A stretch of 64,000 nt of DNA from Arthrobotrys musiformis (Eukaryota; Ascomycota; Orbiliomycetes; Orbiliales; Orbiliaceae), in NCBI GenBank assembly GCA_036971715.1, contig JAVHJL010000002.1, positions 4,124,501 to 4,188,500 of the forward strand, read 5' to 3'. The translations under genes were made by a program, and so were the position numbers. The notes beneath the pieces were generated by a model. It was given only the letters and a program-made list of their open reading frames with translations, was not told the DNA's origin and made no database searches. Of the stretch, positions 1 to 9,576 are shown piece by piece; positions within the stretch are counted from its first letter, which is position 1; the number at the start of each line of letters is the position of its first letter.

Positions 1-387
1 TGCTGGGTGCTGTGCGGTGCCCCAAAAAAGATATCATTCACACCCTAGTATGTGCATCTTCCGTTCATGCATGAGAACTTCTTCAAGGACCGAAGATTAC
101 CCCAATCATCTTTGGATTTTTCGAAGGCCTTCAATTGCAATAGACAGACCCTGGCCCAGAACCTGTCCATTAATCGGCTAATCAATAATTCCCTCAAACC
201 AGCCAGAACACCCAAAGGGCCTAGCTGGAGGGCTTTTTTTTTTTATGCCACCACGTCCCGAAGAAGTGGCTCCTGACGTTCGTCACTGCACTGGAAATCA
301 TTCCGAGAAAAGTGCTATGAAAAGAACTTCCAAAAAGCAAACCACGCAATACATTGCAGCGTTCCCATCATCCATCATCGAAAAATA
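1..387. other. left-edge non-coding stretch
   Basis: I see no supportable gene here. It holds a run of T at about 234-245 and the leader of the phosphatase gene that begins at 388. A short open frame at 52-276 has no recognisable product and runs through the T tract, so I do not call it. Confidence 0.5.
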
Positions 388-1060
388 GTGAATGTGATGG
401 AAGAAACCGCTGCTAGCAGTGTGGGGATTCAGCCGACCAGGCCGACATCAGGCTCATTGCCAATTACGAGGCGACCCCATTCCATGCTTCGCTGCCTACT
501 ACCCCCACCTGCTTGCGACTGTATCCGTAGCTTTGGTTTCGACTGGGTTGCTATATTCTGCATTGGTATGATAGCCTTTATCATCGACAGGTGGGTGCCG
601 GACGTAGGTGGGAAGCAGAGGTACTTTCGGATACCTTTTGCTAGTGTCGACAATTATACGGGTCCCACATTCGATACCACCACCACCACCTCTTCGACTT
701 TCCTCTATTCTGGCGTCGGCGGCGGCGTAAGTGAGCTAGATCACCCTGCCCGCACACAGATTATTTCATTTTGGCTGAGCGCCGGCTTGGACGTCGGAAT
801 TCCCGCCGCTGTGGTCGGGTTGTTAAACTTGATATGCAAGAACGGCAGTGTGAAGGAATGCGCACGGGCCATGTTGGGGGTCATCAATAGTATCTTGATA
901 TGGTACGTCTACGAGAGTAACAAAGTTATTTTATCCTTAATGAGTGAGGGGATTAGCTGGGATCTAGGGTTGTTGTTTTTACGTTTGTTGAAACTTATTC
1001 CTAGATATTCCAAGACTGGAATTCGAGGGATAAATCGACATGTGCATTGAATATAACTTT

Positions 1061-1093
<33 letters not shown>

Positions 1094-2106
1094 TATGGTT
1101 GAGGCTGTTTAGCTGACGTTTTTTTTTTTTTTTCACTACCAAGCTGTTTTGTCCAGGTTATCCTGAAAAGCTTCATAGGAGGGTTCCGTCCGGGATTCAT
1201 GGAGCTATGCCGTCCTCAACCTGGGGTACATCAGTATCACGGAGCGGGATACGATGGGACATATTTCAAGTCAGACATATGCACTGGCGATCATAATATG
1301 ATTGCCTGGGGGTAATAACAGGAATTCCTCCGAGACGAGAACCCTTTTTCTCCCACTGCATGGGGGGAAAATTTTTTTTTTTTTCTTTAATTGGAATTTC
1401 GAAAAGTGACTGACTCGCAAAAAACCTTTTCTCTTGGTGTTTCTTAGGATGGAAAGCTTCCCGAGCGGCCATGTCGCGACCTCGTTTGGAGCTGCAGTTT
1501 TCCTGTCGCTGTATCTTAATGCCAGGCTTAAGATATTTGCCGACTACAGGGCCAACCCGCTGTTGATGGTGCTATGCCTGTCGCCGGTGGTGTTAGCGAT
1601 GCTTATGGCTGGGGCGATATCTATTGATATGGTAAGTTACCTCCCCCCATGTCCGTCAAAAAAACACATGTGTGTTTCAAGAGCCGAAATGGGCTTTTTT
1701 CCCTTTCGTATATATTTCGAAAAGGGTGTCTAGAACTTGGGGAACTGGGAGAAGGGAAATGTATGGAATAGGAAAAAAGAGACGAGAGTCTGGGGTAATT
1801 CGGAGGGAAAAGAATGACTAATGTGCCTCACCCTACTTTTTTGATGTTCTGGGGTATTAACCGTGTGGGTTTTTTTAGTCACATCATTGGTATGATATCT
1901 TGGCTGGTGCGGTTCTGGGGATTTTGGTGGCGATATTGTGTTATAGAAATGCGTATGCGGCGGTGGTTGATTATAGATGGAATCATGTTCCGTTGGAGGC
2001 GTCGTCACGAGCGGGTGGAGCGGGGGAGGGGGAGGAGGAGGGGTACGGAGTACGGTATGGGTTTCCAAAGTTCTACAAGGGGGGTGGAGTGAAGAGCCAG
2101 GTATAG
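388..2106 (+). CDS. PAP2-family lipid phosphate phosphatase
   Basis: Four exons by splice-site reading: 388-902, 1144-1311, 1448-1631, 1879-2106, giving 364 residues in one frame. This is an integral-membrane phosphatase of the PAP2/DPP1-LPP group, which dephosphorylates phosphatidate or diacylglycerol pyrophosphate. The PAP2 signatures are visible: K180-x6-R187-P188, then P233-S-G-H236 (the phosphatase core motif), then H291-H-W-Y-D295 followed by a hydrophobic helix. The Ser-Arg pair that usually precedes the last histidine is replaced by Ala-Ile. I recall related filamentous-fungal members sharing the nearby D-Y/F-R-x-N-H-x-P-L tail, so this may be a subfamily trait. Several hydrophobic segments fit a multi-pass topology. 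Intron 1 carries a T23/A13 tract. Substrate cannot be told from sequence. Confidence 0.82.
1058..1093. repeat. T23-A13 homopolymer palindrome in intron 1
   Basis: A run of 23 T followed directly by 13 A lies inside intron 1 of the phosphatase gene. It can fold on itself or slip. Its length may be partly a sequencing artefact. Confidence 0.8.
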
Positions 2107-2942
2107 GACGAGGACGTTCGGTACCTGCGGCATTCAGTTGATGTTTTGGTTTCTGGTCGTTAAGTGCGAAGTATTCTTTTGGGGATACTCGAGAGTACCT
2201 TTCATTTTTTGTTTCTTTCTCTTCGGGAGTTATACTGGATGGATTGTTGGGGGGTGTCATGAGTCTTTACGAACATATGGGCTTGTGGGATCCTTTCCCG
2301 TTATTTGGTTGAGTACCTGCATGTAAAGGTCATGCTTTTGAGGGTCTATCGGGGGACTGGTTCACCAACTGGGCTGGGCTTTCGATAGATTGCAGTAGAT
2401 GATAGATCGGTTGTGATGGATATTACATCACACACTTTGCATATGCCGCCCTCCTTGTGCATGTTTGAGCCTCATTTATTTGGTAGTATGATATTATCCC
2501 TAGGGCCCTGCGGTAGAGGGCTTGGGGAGATGACCTCTGTCCGAAACAAGTGCAGATATTCGAGTTGTAGTTCTCGTGATGAAGATGGAGGTATATAATA
2601 ACCATGACGTAAAATATCTGTAGGAGGAGGGGGAATGGCGGGAGGGTATGCAAGAGATCATTTGGACGTGAGGTCTGATGTTACCTTTTCGAGGAGGTAT
2701 TTGGTGGTGGTTCAGCCCTACAGGGTGGAACTGGAGGTGTTGAGATGCACAACATCCAACATGACGACGTGGATTCTGGCCAATAAACGCTGTTCTGTGT
2801 AAACCCCTCCAACGGCGTTCTACCCCTCCAACGTCTACATTCTATAAACCACCTAAAAAACCAAGGAAATATAAAATCCAGCTGACGGGACTCAGGCCCC
2901 GCAGTAGTTCCCGTATTTTGTCTTAAACGACCTGCAGGAGCA
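2107..2942. other. intergenic, no gene seen
   Basis: This is the 3' flank of the phosphatase gene and the promoter of the PITH gene. Frames are broken throughout and I recognise nothing coding. The last 60 nt before 2943 form the leader of the PITH-domain gene. Confidence 0.5.
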
Positions 2943-3688
2943 ATGTCACACTGTCACCACGAGCACACCCACAGCGGCGGCGGCGACGGTCACGGCCACG
3001 ATCACGCGGACCACACCCACGACGACGACGTGACACCCGCGATCCAGTCGTCGCTCTACAATACCATCGACTTCGACGCCGTCTCCACGCTCAACGAATC
3101 ACAACCCGATGCTGGAAAACGGGTGTTGAGGAAAACGTGGGCGGAGCGGTTGAGTACTGAGCCTGAATTGGAGAGCGATAGCGATCAGGAGTTGATTATG
3201 TTTATTCCGTATGTTTTGACCTAAGTACTTTATATATGAGATAAATACTGAGTATGATTAGTTTCGCCGGAATAGTGAGATTACATTCTTTAACCATCTA
3301 CTCCCCGCCGGATACGACCTCCCCTCGAACGTTAAAGATCTTTAAAAACCGGACGGATATAGACTTCTCGACCGCCTCGTCCACAACCCCTACGCAGGTA
3401 GTGGAGATACCGCTAGTACCACCCTCGGCGCGGCCGGAGGTCACAGAGATCCCGCTGAAGAGATCGTTGTTTAATAACGTGCGGAGTTTGTCGTTGTTTT
3501 TCGAGGAGAATCATAGTTATGGCGAGGAGGAGGTGACGAAGGTGTGGTATTTGGGGTTGAGGGGGGATTTTATGAAGGTTGGGCGGGAGCCGGTTATTAC
3601 GCTTTATGAGGCGGCGGCGAATCCGAGGGACCATGTTAATTTGGTGCCTGGGGAGAAGGTTGCTGGGGGGTCGAGGTTTGGGGCGTAG
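2943..3688 (+). CDS. PITH (DUF1000) domain protein, PITHD1-like
   Basis: Two exons, 2943-3208 and 3262-3688, joined with consistent phase to give 230 residues. The N-terminus is rich in His, Gly and Asp (residues 1-30), typical of PITHD1 orthologues. The body matches the PITH domain, the beta-sandwich module also found at the C-terminus of thioredoxin-like TXNL1. Features include the I-Y-S-P-P-D-T-T stretch, K-I-F-K-N and the closing E-K-V-A-G-G-S. PITH proteins associate with the 26S proteasome. There is no thioredoxin domain, so this is the stand-alone form. The His-rich start could bind metal, which is inference. Convergent with VPS29; the stop codons are about 250 nt apart. Confidence 0.85.
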
Positions 3689-3939
3689 GATGGATGTTTG
3701 TGATGGATATGTATACTGAATGGCGTTTGGGAGGCGTTTATTTTGGTATTACATGTGCTTTTTATAAGATACTACGGTTTATAGTGGGGGGAAGAGAAGC
3801 TGCACGCTATGCGTTTAATGTATTATGTTTTACGATTTCCTCCAATTGTAACGAAAATAAACTTGCTGGCTCGGTCGTTATAACAAAAAGTGAATATGCA
3901 GATATCCATTTTAGTGGTCTGTAATGACGAAGAAGGAAT

Positions 3940-4914
3940 TTATGCGGGGGCAGGGGCAGGTGCCGCCGACTCTGTCTTCCTGAAGTTAACCTTCTCCACC
4001 GCGATACTTTCGTTCCCGTTCTCGTCCTTCTTGAGCTGGTAGACGTAGAGTACCAAGTTATTCCCTTGCACCTATACCTCTGTTAGTTGCCGTAGCGGAT
4101 ACATCTAGATGAAAGGGGGTTACGCACATCCATCAGCACAAAGCTGGGTATAACCTCCTCATCAGTACCCCACCACCCACTACTCATAGCACCCGTAGCA
4201 CTACCGGGATTAACAAAAAACTTCCCTTCCATCTCATACGCCTCAAACCTATGCGTCCCACCCCAGATCAAAACATCCACATCCATCTGCCTCGCAGCGA
4301 TCAATAAAGAATCCGAGTCCCCCGGGGGGATAATGGTATGCCCGTGCGTGAACCCGATCCTAAACTGCCCGTGCTTGACGACCTTCGACAGCGGCAGGGT
4401 GGAGGATTCGTCAAAGTCGCCCTTCACGATCTGGAGGTCCGGGGCGGTGGAACGCAGGAAATCGTAGGTTTCGCGGTCGGTTAGGTTGCCCAGGCAGAGG
4501 ATTTGACCGATTTTCCCGGGTGCGAGAAGTTTTTTGAACTATTTGTTTGGAAAGGAAGAGGGTTGGCGGGTTGGTTTGGCCTGGGAGAACCGGGTGAGGG
4601 GTTTCCCTCCAGGTGTGCCGGTTTTGTGGTTAGCTTTTGCTCCCTTGTGTTCTTCCATTTTGTCTGGCCTTTGATGGGTTTGTGGAATAAAGGTAGGGAT
4701 GGGTATGGGGTATTGGGGGCTGTTGAGAGAGGGTCTGTATTGAAAGGGTGGTGGGGAGCTAAGGTACCTTTGCCGGTATTTCCTATATAAGCATTCAATG
4801 TTAGTCCAATCCGCGCAAGCTTGAAGTATCCGGATGAAAGTGAAGCAAATAGCTTACGGCAGCTCTATCGGGGATGAAGAGGTCGCCGAGGGCGAGGACC
4901 AGCCTTGATGACAT
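3940..4914 (-). CDS. VPS29: retromer subunit VPS29
   Basis: Four exons on the minus strand: 4858-4914, 4768-4782, 4128-4538, 3940-4071, giving 204 residues. VPS29 has a metallophosphoesterase fold and acts as a scaffold in the retromer complex, which returns cargo from endosomes to the Golgi. Diagnostic stretches are L-A-L-G-D-L-F-I-P-D-R, L-C-L-G-N-L-T-D-R-E-T, V-K-G-D-F-D, G-H-T-I-I-P-P-G, G-G-T-H-R-F and N-P-G-S-A-T-G-A. Exon 2 is only 15 nt and encodes five residues (E-I-P-A-K). It is needed to restore the family sequence between exons 1 and 3, so it is supported by homology as well as by splice sites. An Ala-Pro-rich tail extends the C-terminus slightly beyond the animal form. Confidence 0.92.
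4768..4782 (-). other. VPS29: 15-nt microexon of VPS29
   Basis: Read on the minus strand, the 15 bases follow an ATATAG acceptor and precede a GTACCT donor. They encode E-I-P-A-K, which fits exactly between A-A (exon 1) and F-K-K-L-L (exon 3). Both flanking introns are phase 0, so skipping removes five residues without a frameshift. Confidence 0.85.
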
Positions 4915-5052
4915 CTTTGGAATATAATGCCGGGTTATCGATGGCTCTGGTGGGGATGATGTTGATGGTATGATGATGTCGGTGGAGAAGAGAGATGGGT
5001 GGGAAGTCGTCGCAAGTCGCGCAAGCTTGGTTACATTGGTTACGTTTTGGGG

Positions 5053-5078
5053 AGCTTAAAATACCACGCTTCAACGCA
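5053..5078 (+). repeat. 26-bp direct repeat, copy 1 (AAAATACCAC core)
   Basis: This 26-bp stretch matches 8824-8849 at 24 of 26 positions; both differences are transitions. The two copies flank the terpene synthase gene in direct orientation. The core at 5058-5068 also resembles elements upstream of HEM2, GRX5 and the gene at 57614, so it may be a promoter element rather than an insertion footprint. No plus-strand gene is seen directly downstream. Confidence 0.7.
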
Positions 5079-5148
5079 GGAGATAAGAATGGCCATTCTC
5101 GGCCGCATACGACAGCGTATATATTATATAGCTACTTCGAAGGAGAAG

Positions 5149-7938
5149 TTAAGAATAAATAACTGTAGAGCAAATCTGGTCCTGGTAGATGGTATAGCCG
5201 CTAACATCATATCCAACCCTCAACCTCGCCATAACAGCCCGAACCATCCAGTTCTCCTCCTGACCCGCGAGTACCGGCCCACCCTCAAGCCCCACCAACA
5301 CCCTCCCGATCTCCCGTTGTAGTTCTTTAAGAACATCAAGGGTATACTCCATACTCTTTGTCTTTCCGAGGCACTTCATGATAAGCGATTTTTGCTCCGG
5401 TGTGAACAACCCACCCGGTTGTTGAGGTCTGAGTTTTAGAAGACTCCGCAGTTGGGGGTCATTCGTGGCGTGGGCGTGGATTAGTATGAAGGAGTATTTT
5501 CCTTCGTCGAGGTCTGATAGGGGGCCCTTTGCGTGGGAATACTATGGGTTTGTGCGTTTAGTTTGTGCTTCTGAGAAACGTATTGTGGGGGTTTGCTTAC
5601 GCTCTCGGACCCAAGGTTTTGGTAATCGTCGCGGATTTGGAAGAATCGGCCCATGAGGGTTACTAACCCTTCGACATTGAGGTCGCTATGGTGGATTACG
5701 GGTCAGAGGCAGTCGTACCTTTTAAAATTCCTAGGGTGGAATGGATGGGTTCTTACTGGTTCTGGGTCGCCTCCAACCTCATAAGCCGAGCGGCCATTCT
5801 AAATAACCCTCCCGTCTCTACGACCGTTTTCAAAACCTTTAGTCCCAATACAAAAATTAAGAAGCTTAAAAGAAGGTTAAAAGCATACTCCCATCAATCA
5901 TCTGTATATAATCCCTCTTCGTAGGACACTCAGCATGAAACGTCCAATGAAGATCCAATCCCTGGCCGACATGAAGATTTCGCAGTTCATTGGTGTAGAC
6001 GGCCACAGCCGCCGGACCCAACTTTTGCACTTCTTCGAGGGATTTGACGAATAGGTAGTTGGCGGAATTGATCGATTGCGGGGTTCCAAAGATCATGTGG
6101 GTTGAGGGTCTTCCCCGGCGGAGGGGGGAGTTGTCTTCTATGTCGTCGATGCTGGTTTATTTGTGGTTAGTGGTTGAGACTGATGGGAGGTGTGGGTAGT
6201 GGCTTACATTAGGGAGGAGCTGTGGAGTATTTCTATCACATTTGTGATTATGGTCAGGGATTGTGCGGGAACTCTATACCAGATATCGAGGGCGTCGATT
6301 GCGAAGCGGCGGATTCTCTTCGAGGGAAGGGAGTCTATGTAGTTACATGGTTCCATTACCGTCTGGTATTTCATATAAGTTAGTAAAAAGCTGAGTGGGG
6401 TGTATTTTGGGGGGAGGACCTCGTCGGAAAGAGTGGGATACTCCAACAGCCACGGCTTTGACTCCTGTGTGATATCATACTTGTCTGCGTGATACCCATT
6501 TGCTTTTGGACCAGATACTCCACCGGTACGAGGTCTTGGGTCATCGCATTCCCATCCGGTAGTATCCGTAGAACGAGTACCATTTTTCAAACTCCCCGGT
6601 ATCCTCGGCAGGGTATCGATCGTATGCTCCGGTAGAGGATAATACGGCGACGACCCCTTCTCCACAATATACCTCGGACAATGCATCACGTGCACCAAGT
6701 ATCCGGAGTACAAGAGCTGAAGGCACCCGATATACCTCTCCAATATTTCATAATCTTGCCCGGGTGTGGCGTGTTTGAGTACTCTTTCCCTCTCACGCAG
6801 GAATTCTTGTTCGTTTGATAGGATCCTTTGTTTTACTACTTCCCTCGCTTCTTGGAGGGTGCAGTTGTGGGTGCGGAGGGTTGTCCAGACGCCGGAGAAG
6901 GTGGGGAGATTGGGTTTATTTGCTGCTGCGTGGGTTATCCATTCTTTCTCGCAGGAGAAGAAGTCGTTTAGGAGGACGCCTTGGATTAGAAGGTCTGGTT
7001 AGGCGGTGTATATCTATAGTATGTATACGGTTATGTGGGGGATGGTACCATTTCCATATGCTAGTTTAGAACACTTGTGTGCCCTCTGCAGCTGTTCGTC
7101 TGTTATGTCGAGGTGGAGGAGGTAGCACATGAGGCATATATACGAGCTTTGAAACGACAGTTCGGCGTCAGCATGTACATCTAAACGTATGTACATTGAC
7201 CAGGGCCTTCGAAAGGATAAAAATATCTTTTACGGCTATAAAATTGGGAGGAGGGGGTTAATACTCTATTCCCCCATTTATCAACCTGACTTTCAGGTAT
7301 TCGTCGATATCCTTGAATTCCGTCGGTGTTTCCTCTTCAGTGAACGGAGTTCTCGCCCAGTGTTCGTATTTTTCGATGAATCCGATGGTGTCCTCGTCGC
7401 TGGTTAACATGTCGTAGTAGAGTTTCCCCCTCATCTGGAGATGGGTTATTCGTGTGTCCTTTCTTAGTTTCTCCTTCTCGGAGTCGGGGACTCTTGCGGC
7501 AAAATCGCCGTCTTGGAGATCTATCAGCCACAGTATTGGTCAATAAACGTATGTACTCTGAACAGTGTATCCAAGTATTTGACAGATAATCCTACCATCC
7601 TCAATAAACGCCAGCGCATTTAGAGCACTAGGAACCCCCAACCGCTGCAAATCAGCCTCAGGGATCGTAAGTCCGATTAGCCCCCCGGACGGCGAAATGG
7701 TGGTGTGAGTCGAGATTCCGGAGCGCCTTTTCCAATCTTCTTCCATGTCACGGACGCGGTCGCATTCTACCTCTGGACGGGCGACCACCCGGGGTTCGGT
7801 TTTTAGGAAGTAGCCGTCGGTGTAGTGGGATATACGGGGATCGGGATTCAGCCATTTGGGATCCACGGGGAGTGATCTTTCGTAAGTGAGGAGAGGGGGA
7901 AGGAAGGACCTGGAGGGCGGGTCCTTTTTGGCATCCAT
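5149..7938 (-). CDS. bifunctional terpene synthase (class I cyclase + prenyltransferase)
   Basis: Eight minus-strand exons: 7596-7938, 7265-7520, 7049-7206, 6208-6994, 5889-6151, 5757-5817, 5601-5685, 5149-5541. They give 781 residues with every phase closing, close to the usual length of fungal chimeric di/sesterterpene synthases (fusicoccadiene and ophiobolin synthase type). The N-terminal class I cyclase has an Asp-rich motif D114-D-L-Q-D118 (its first splice falls inside it) and the metal-binding triad N262-D-x-x-S266-x-x-x-E270. The C-terminal polyprenyl synthase, which makes the GGPP or GFPP substrate from IPP and DMAPP, has D517-D-I-E-D521 and D642-D-Y-Q-N646, plus K-T-G-G-L-F, D-L-D-E-G-K and a complete end. 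All catalytic motifs are intact, so I expect an active enzyme; the product is unknown. The exon 2/3 junction is the least certain: the in-frame choice adds about eight residues before L-D-V-H-A-D. No tailoring genes lie nearby. Confidence 0.88.
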
Positions 7939-8710
7939 GTTTTTTCTAAACTATCAATATGAACTTGTATATATCTAAATGTGAAGTAGAGTTCGATAGC
8001 AGTACTTGAAGTATTGGATTGGTTTATAATCTAGGGGGAGATGTCGGGTTCTAGAGAGCTTGCTAAATGCATTCGAATGGAAATGCGGACGTTATTGAAG
8101 GACTGTATATCTCGTAATCTACATATATATCATAATCTACACACAAATATTCCAACCAAGCTATGGCAGAAAAGGTATATCCGAGGATGGTTGAACAAAG
8201 GCGCTCACCAGAATACTTGATATGGGTGATATGTAGCACCAGTTCAGTATCACAACGAAGCTTTTGGAAACTTCTAACATTGTGTGCGACGATATAACAT
8301 GCAAGATCTTGGGGGGTTACGTTTCAAACATTTGAACACCAGGCCCAGGATCCTGAAAATGCCATGTAGCGGGTAGTCGCATACTTGTTAGTCAATGCTC
8401 TAGGTATTATTCTACCAAAATCAGGTTTTTATTGCCGGATAAACTGTGGTTTGGGTCTGCATTTGGGGCGTCTGTTACATTGCATTGTGCTGCCGTTGTG
8501 GATGTTAGCTAGGCGGTCACTCTTTGTGCGGTCTGGGTACGAGACCAGATCAGATCAGATTTTGATAGTGCGGCGGCTATCTTGAAATTGTACTCTGGGT
8601 CTAATTATATTAATATCCAAATGCCTGGTTGATATAATACAGCATATGTATGCTATAGTTACAGGTATCGATATATCAATTATATTTATCTTTCGCACTA
8701 GGCTAGGCCA

Positions 8711-8749
8711 CAGAGGGGTGTATGTCACCCCTCTGAATTATATATAATT
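8711..8749. repeat. perfect inverted repeat plus AT palindrome
   Basis: The left arm CAGAGGGGTG (8711-8720) pairs perfectly with 8726-8735 across a 5-nt loop. It is followed at once by the self-complementary AATTATATATAATT (8736-8749). It lies in non-coding DNA upstream of AGXT. Function is unknown. Confidence 0.75.
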
Positions 8750-8823
8750 CAATGCTATCACAGCAGGTACTTCAATGTCGAGGCTACTACCCTGCAGCCT
8801 GGTAGCTTTATACCAGCAATTGA

Positions 8824-8849
8824 AGCTCAAAATACCACACTTCAACGCA
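8824..8849 (+). repeat. 26-bp direct repeat, copy 2 (AAAATACCACA core)
   Basis: This is the partner of 5053-5078 (24 of 26 identical). It lies about 550-750 nt upstream of the possible AGXT starts, in the same orientation as AGXT, so it could mark that gene's promoter. Confidence 0.65.
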
Positions 8850-9576
8850 ATTGAACACATACTGGGATACAACCTTATCTTTGTCTCTATACCCTAGCAT
8901 AAACTTATGGGAATGATAAATGGCCGTCTCTTCCCCATAGCTCCCAAGTACTTATATATCTTGGCCGACGAGCTCTTCTTTCTAAGCCGGCCTTCGACCT
9001 GACTCAGCTGCGTTGCCCCTTCACAGCAATTACAAGTTGACGAGTTAAAACCGGGCAGCGTCGGATACACGGACAGGCTAGGACCTAAGGCCGGGGGAGA
9101 GCTCGACACGGAACCAGCGATGTCGGCCAGGTCCGCCGGATAATACTCTCCCCCCTCTGTCTGGGATTAGCGCCGGAAAATAGCCCTTCCTGTGGTTCCA
9201 GCCTGGTTCCAGACCGCATTCCGCCAGCTGCATTGGTTATTAAATGGGAATTCCCTCCCAGATTCGATCCCATGGTAATAATTCCATGAGCTAGGCTGGC
9301 GGTCTGCATTGATACCGGTCAAGTGAATCCTCAGCCTGCTTTTTTCCCACCCATCTCGGGCACCTCCCGATTCTTTATCATTGAACGCAAAGCTTGTCCT
9401 CGCACGCACTCTCGTGTTCCGACCGCCCCGCTACTATTACTGTTTCTTTGGATTTTGCGGGGTCTTACTGGGGTTCCATGCACGTGCTAGCGGCCGCCCG
9501 AGGAACAGGTAGGCTTGTGAAGAGCAGTGGTAGTTGGAGTGGCAGGATCGAGGTCAGATCTCTGCAAGCTTATCGG

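Larger units (their letters stand above)
7939..9576. other. AT-rich intergenic between terpene synthase and AGXT
   Basis: This is the shared upstream region of two divergent genes. I find no coding remnant. It contains a perfect 10-bp hairpin at 8711-8735, the palindrome at 8736-8749 and the second copy of the flanking repeat at 8824-8849. An open frame reaches back from AGXT to a further ATG at 9394. Confidence 0.55.

Noticed and set aside
1632..1878. A hidden exon supplying the missing Ser-Arg pair of the PAP2 motif
   Set aside because: The only S-R codons in the intron (near 1680) are followed by frame that does not rejoin the H-H-W-Y-D exon with proper phase.
1730..2260. 176-codon minus-strand frame over the phosphatase 3' half
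   Set aside because: It overlaps exon 4 and intron 3 of a well-supported gene and is a Pro/His-rich low-complexity shadow.
5053..8849. Reading the flanking 26-bp repeats as transposon target-site duplications
   Set aside because: They lack terminal inverted repeats inside, are too long for common TSDs, and their core recurs upstream of unrelated genes.
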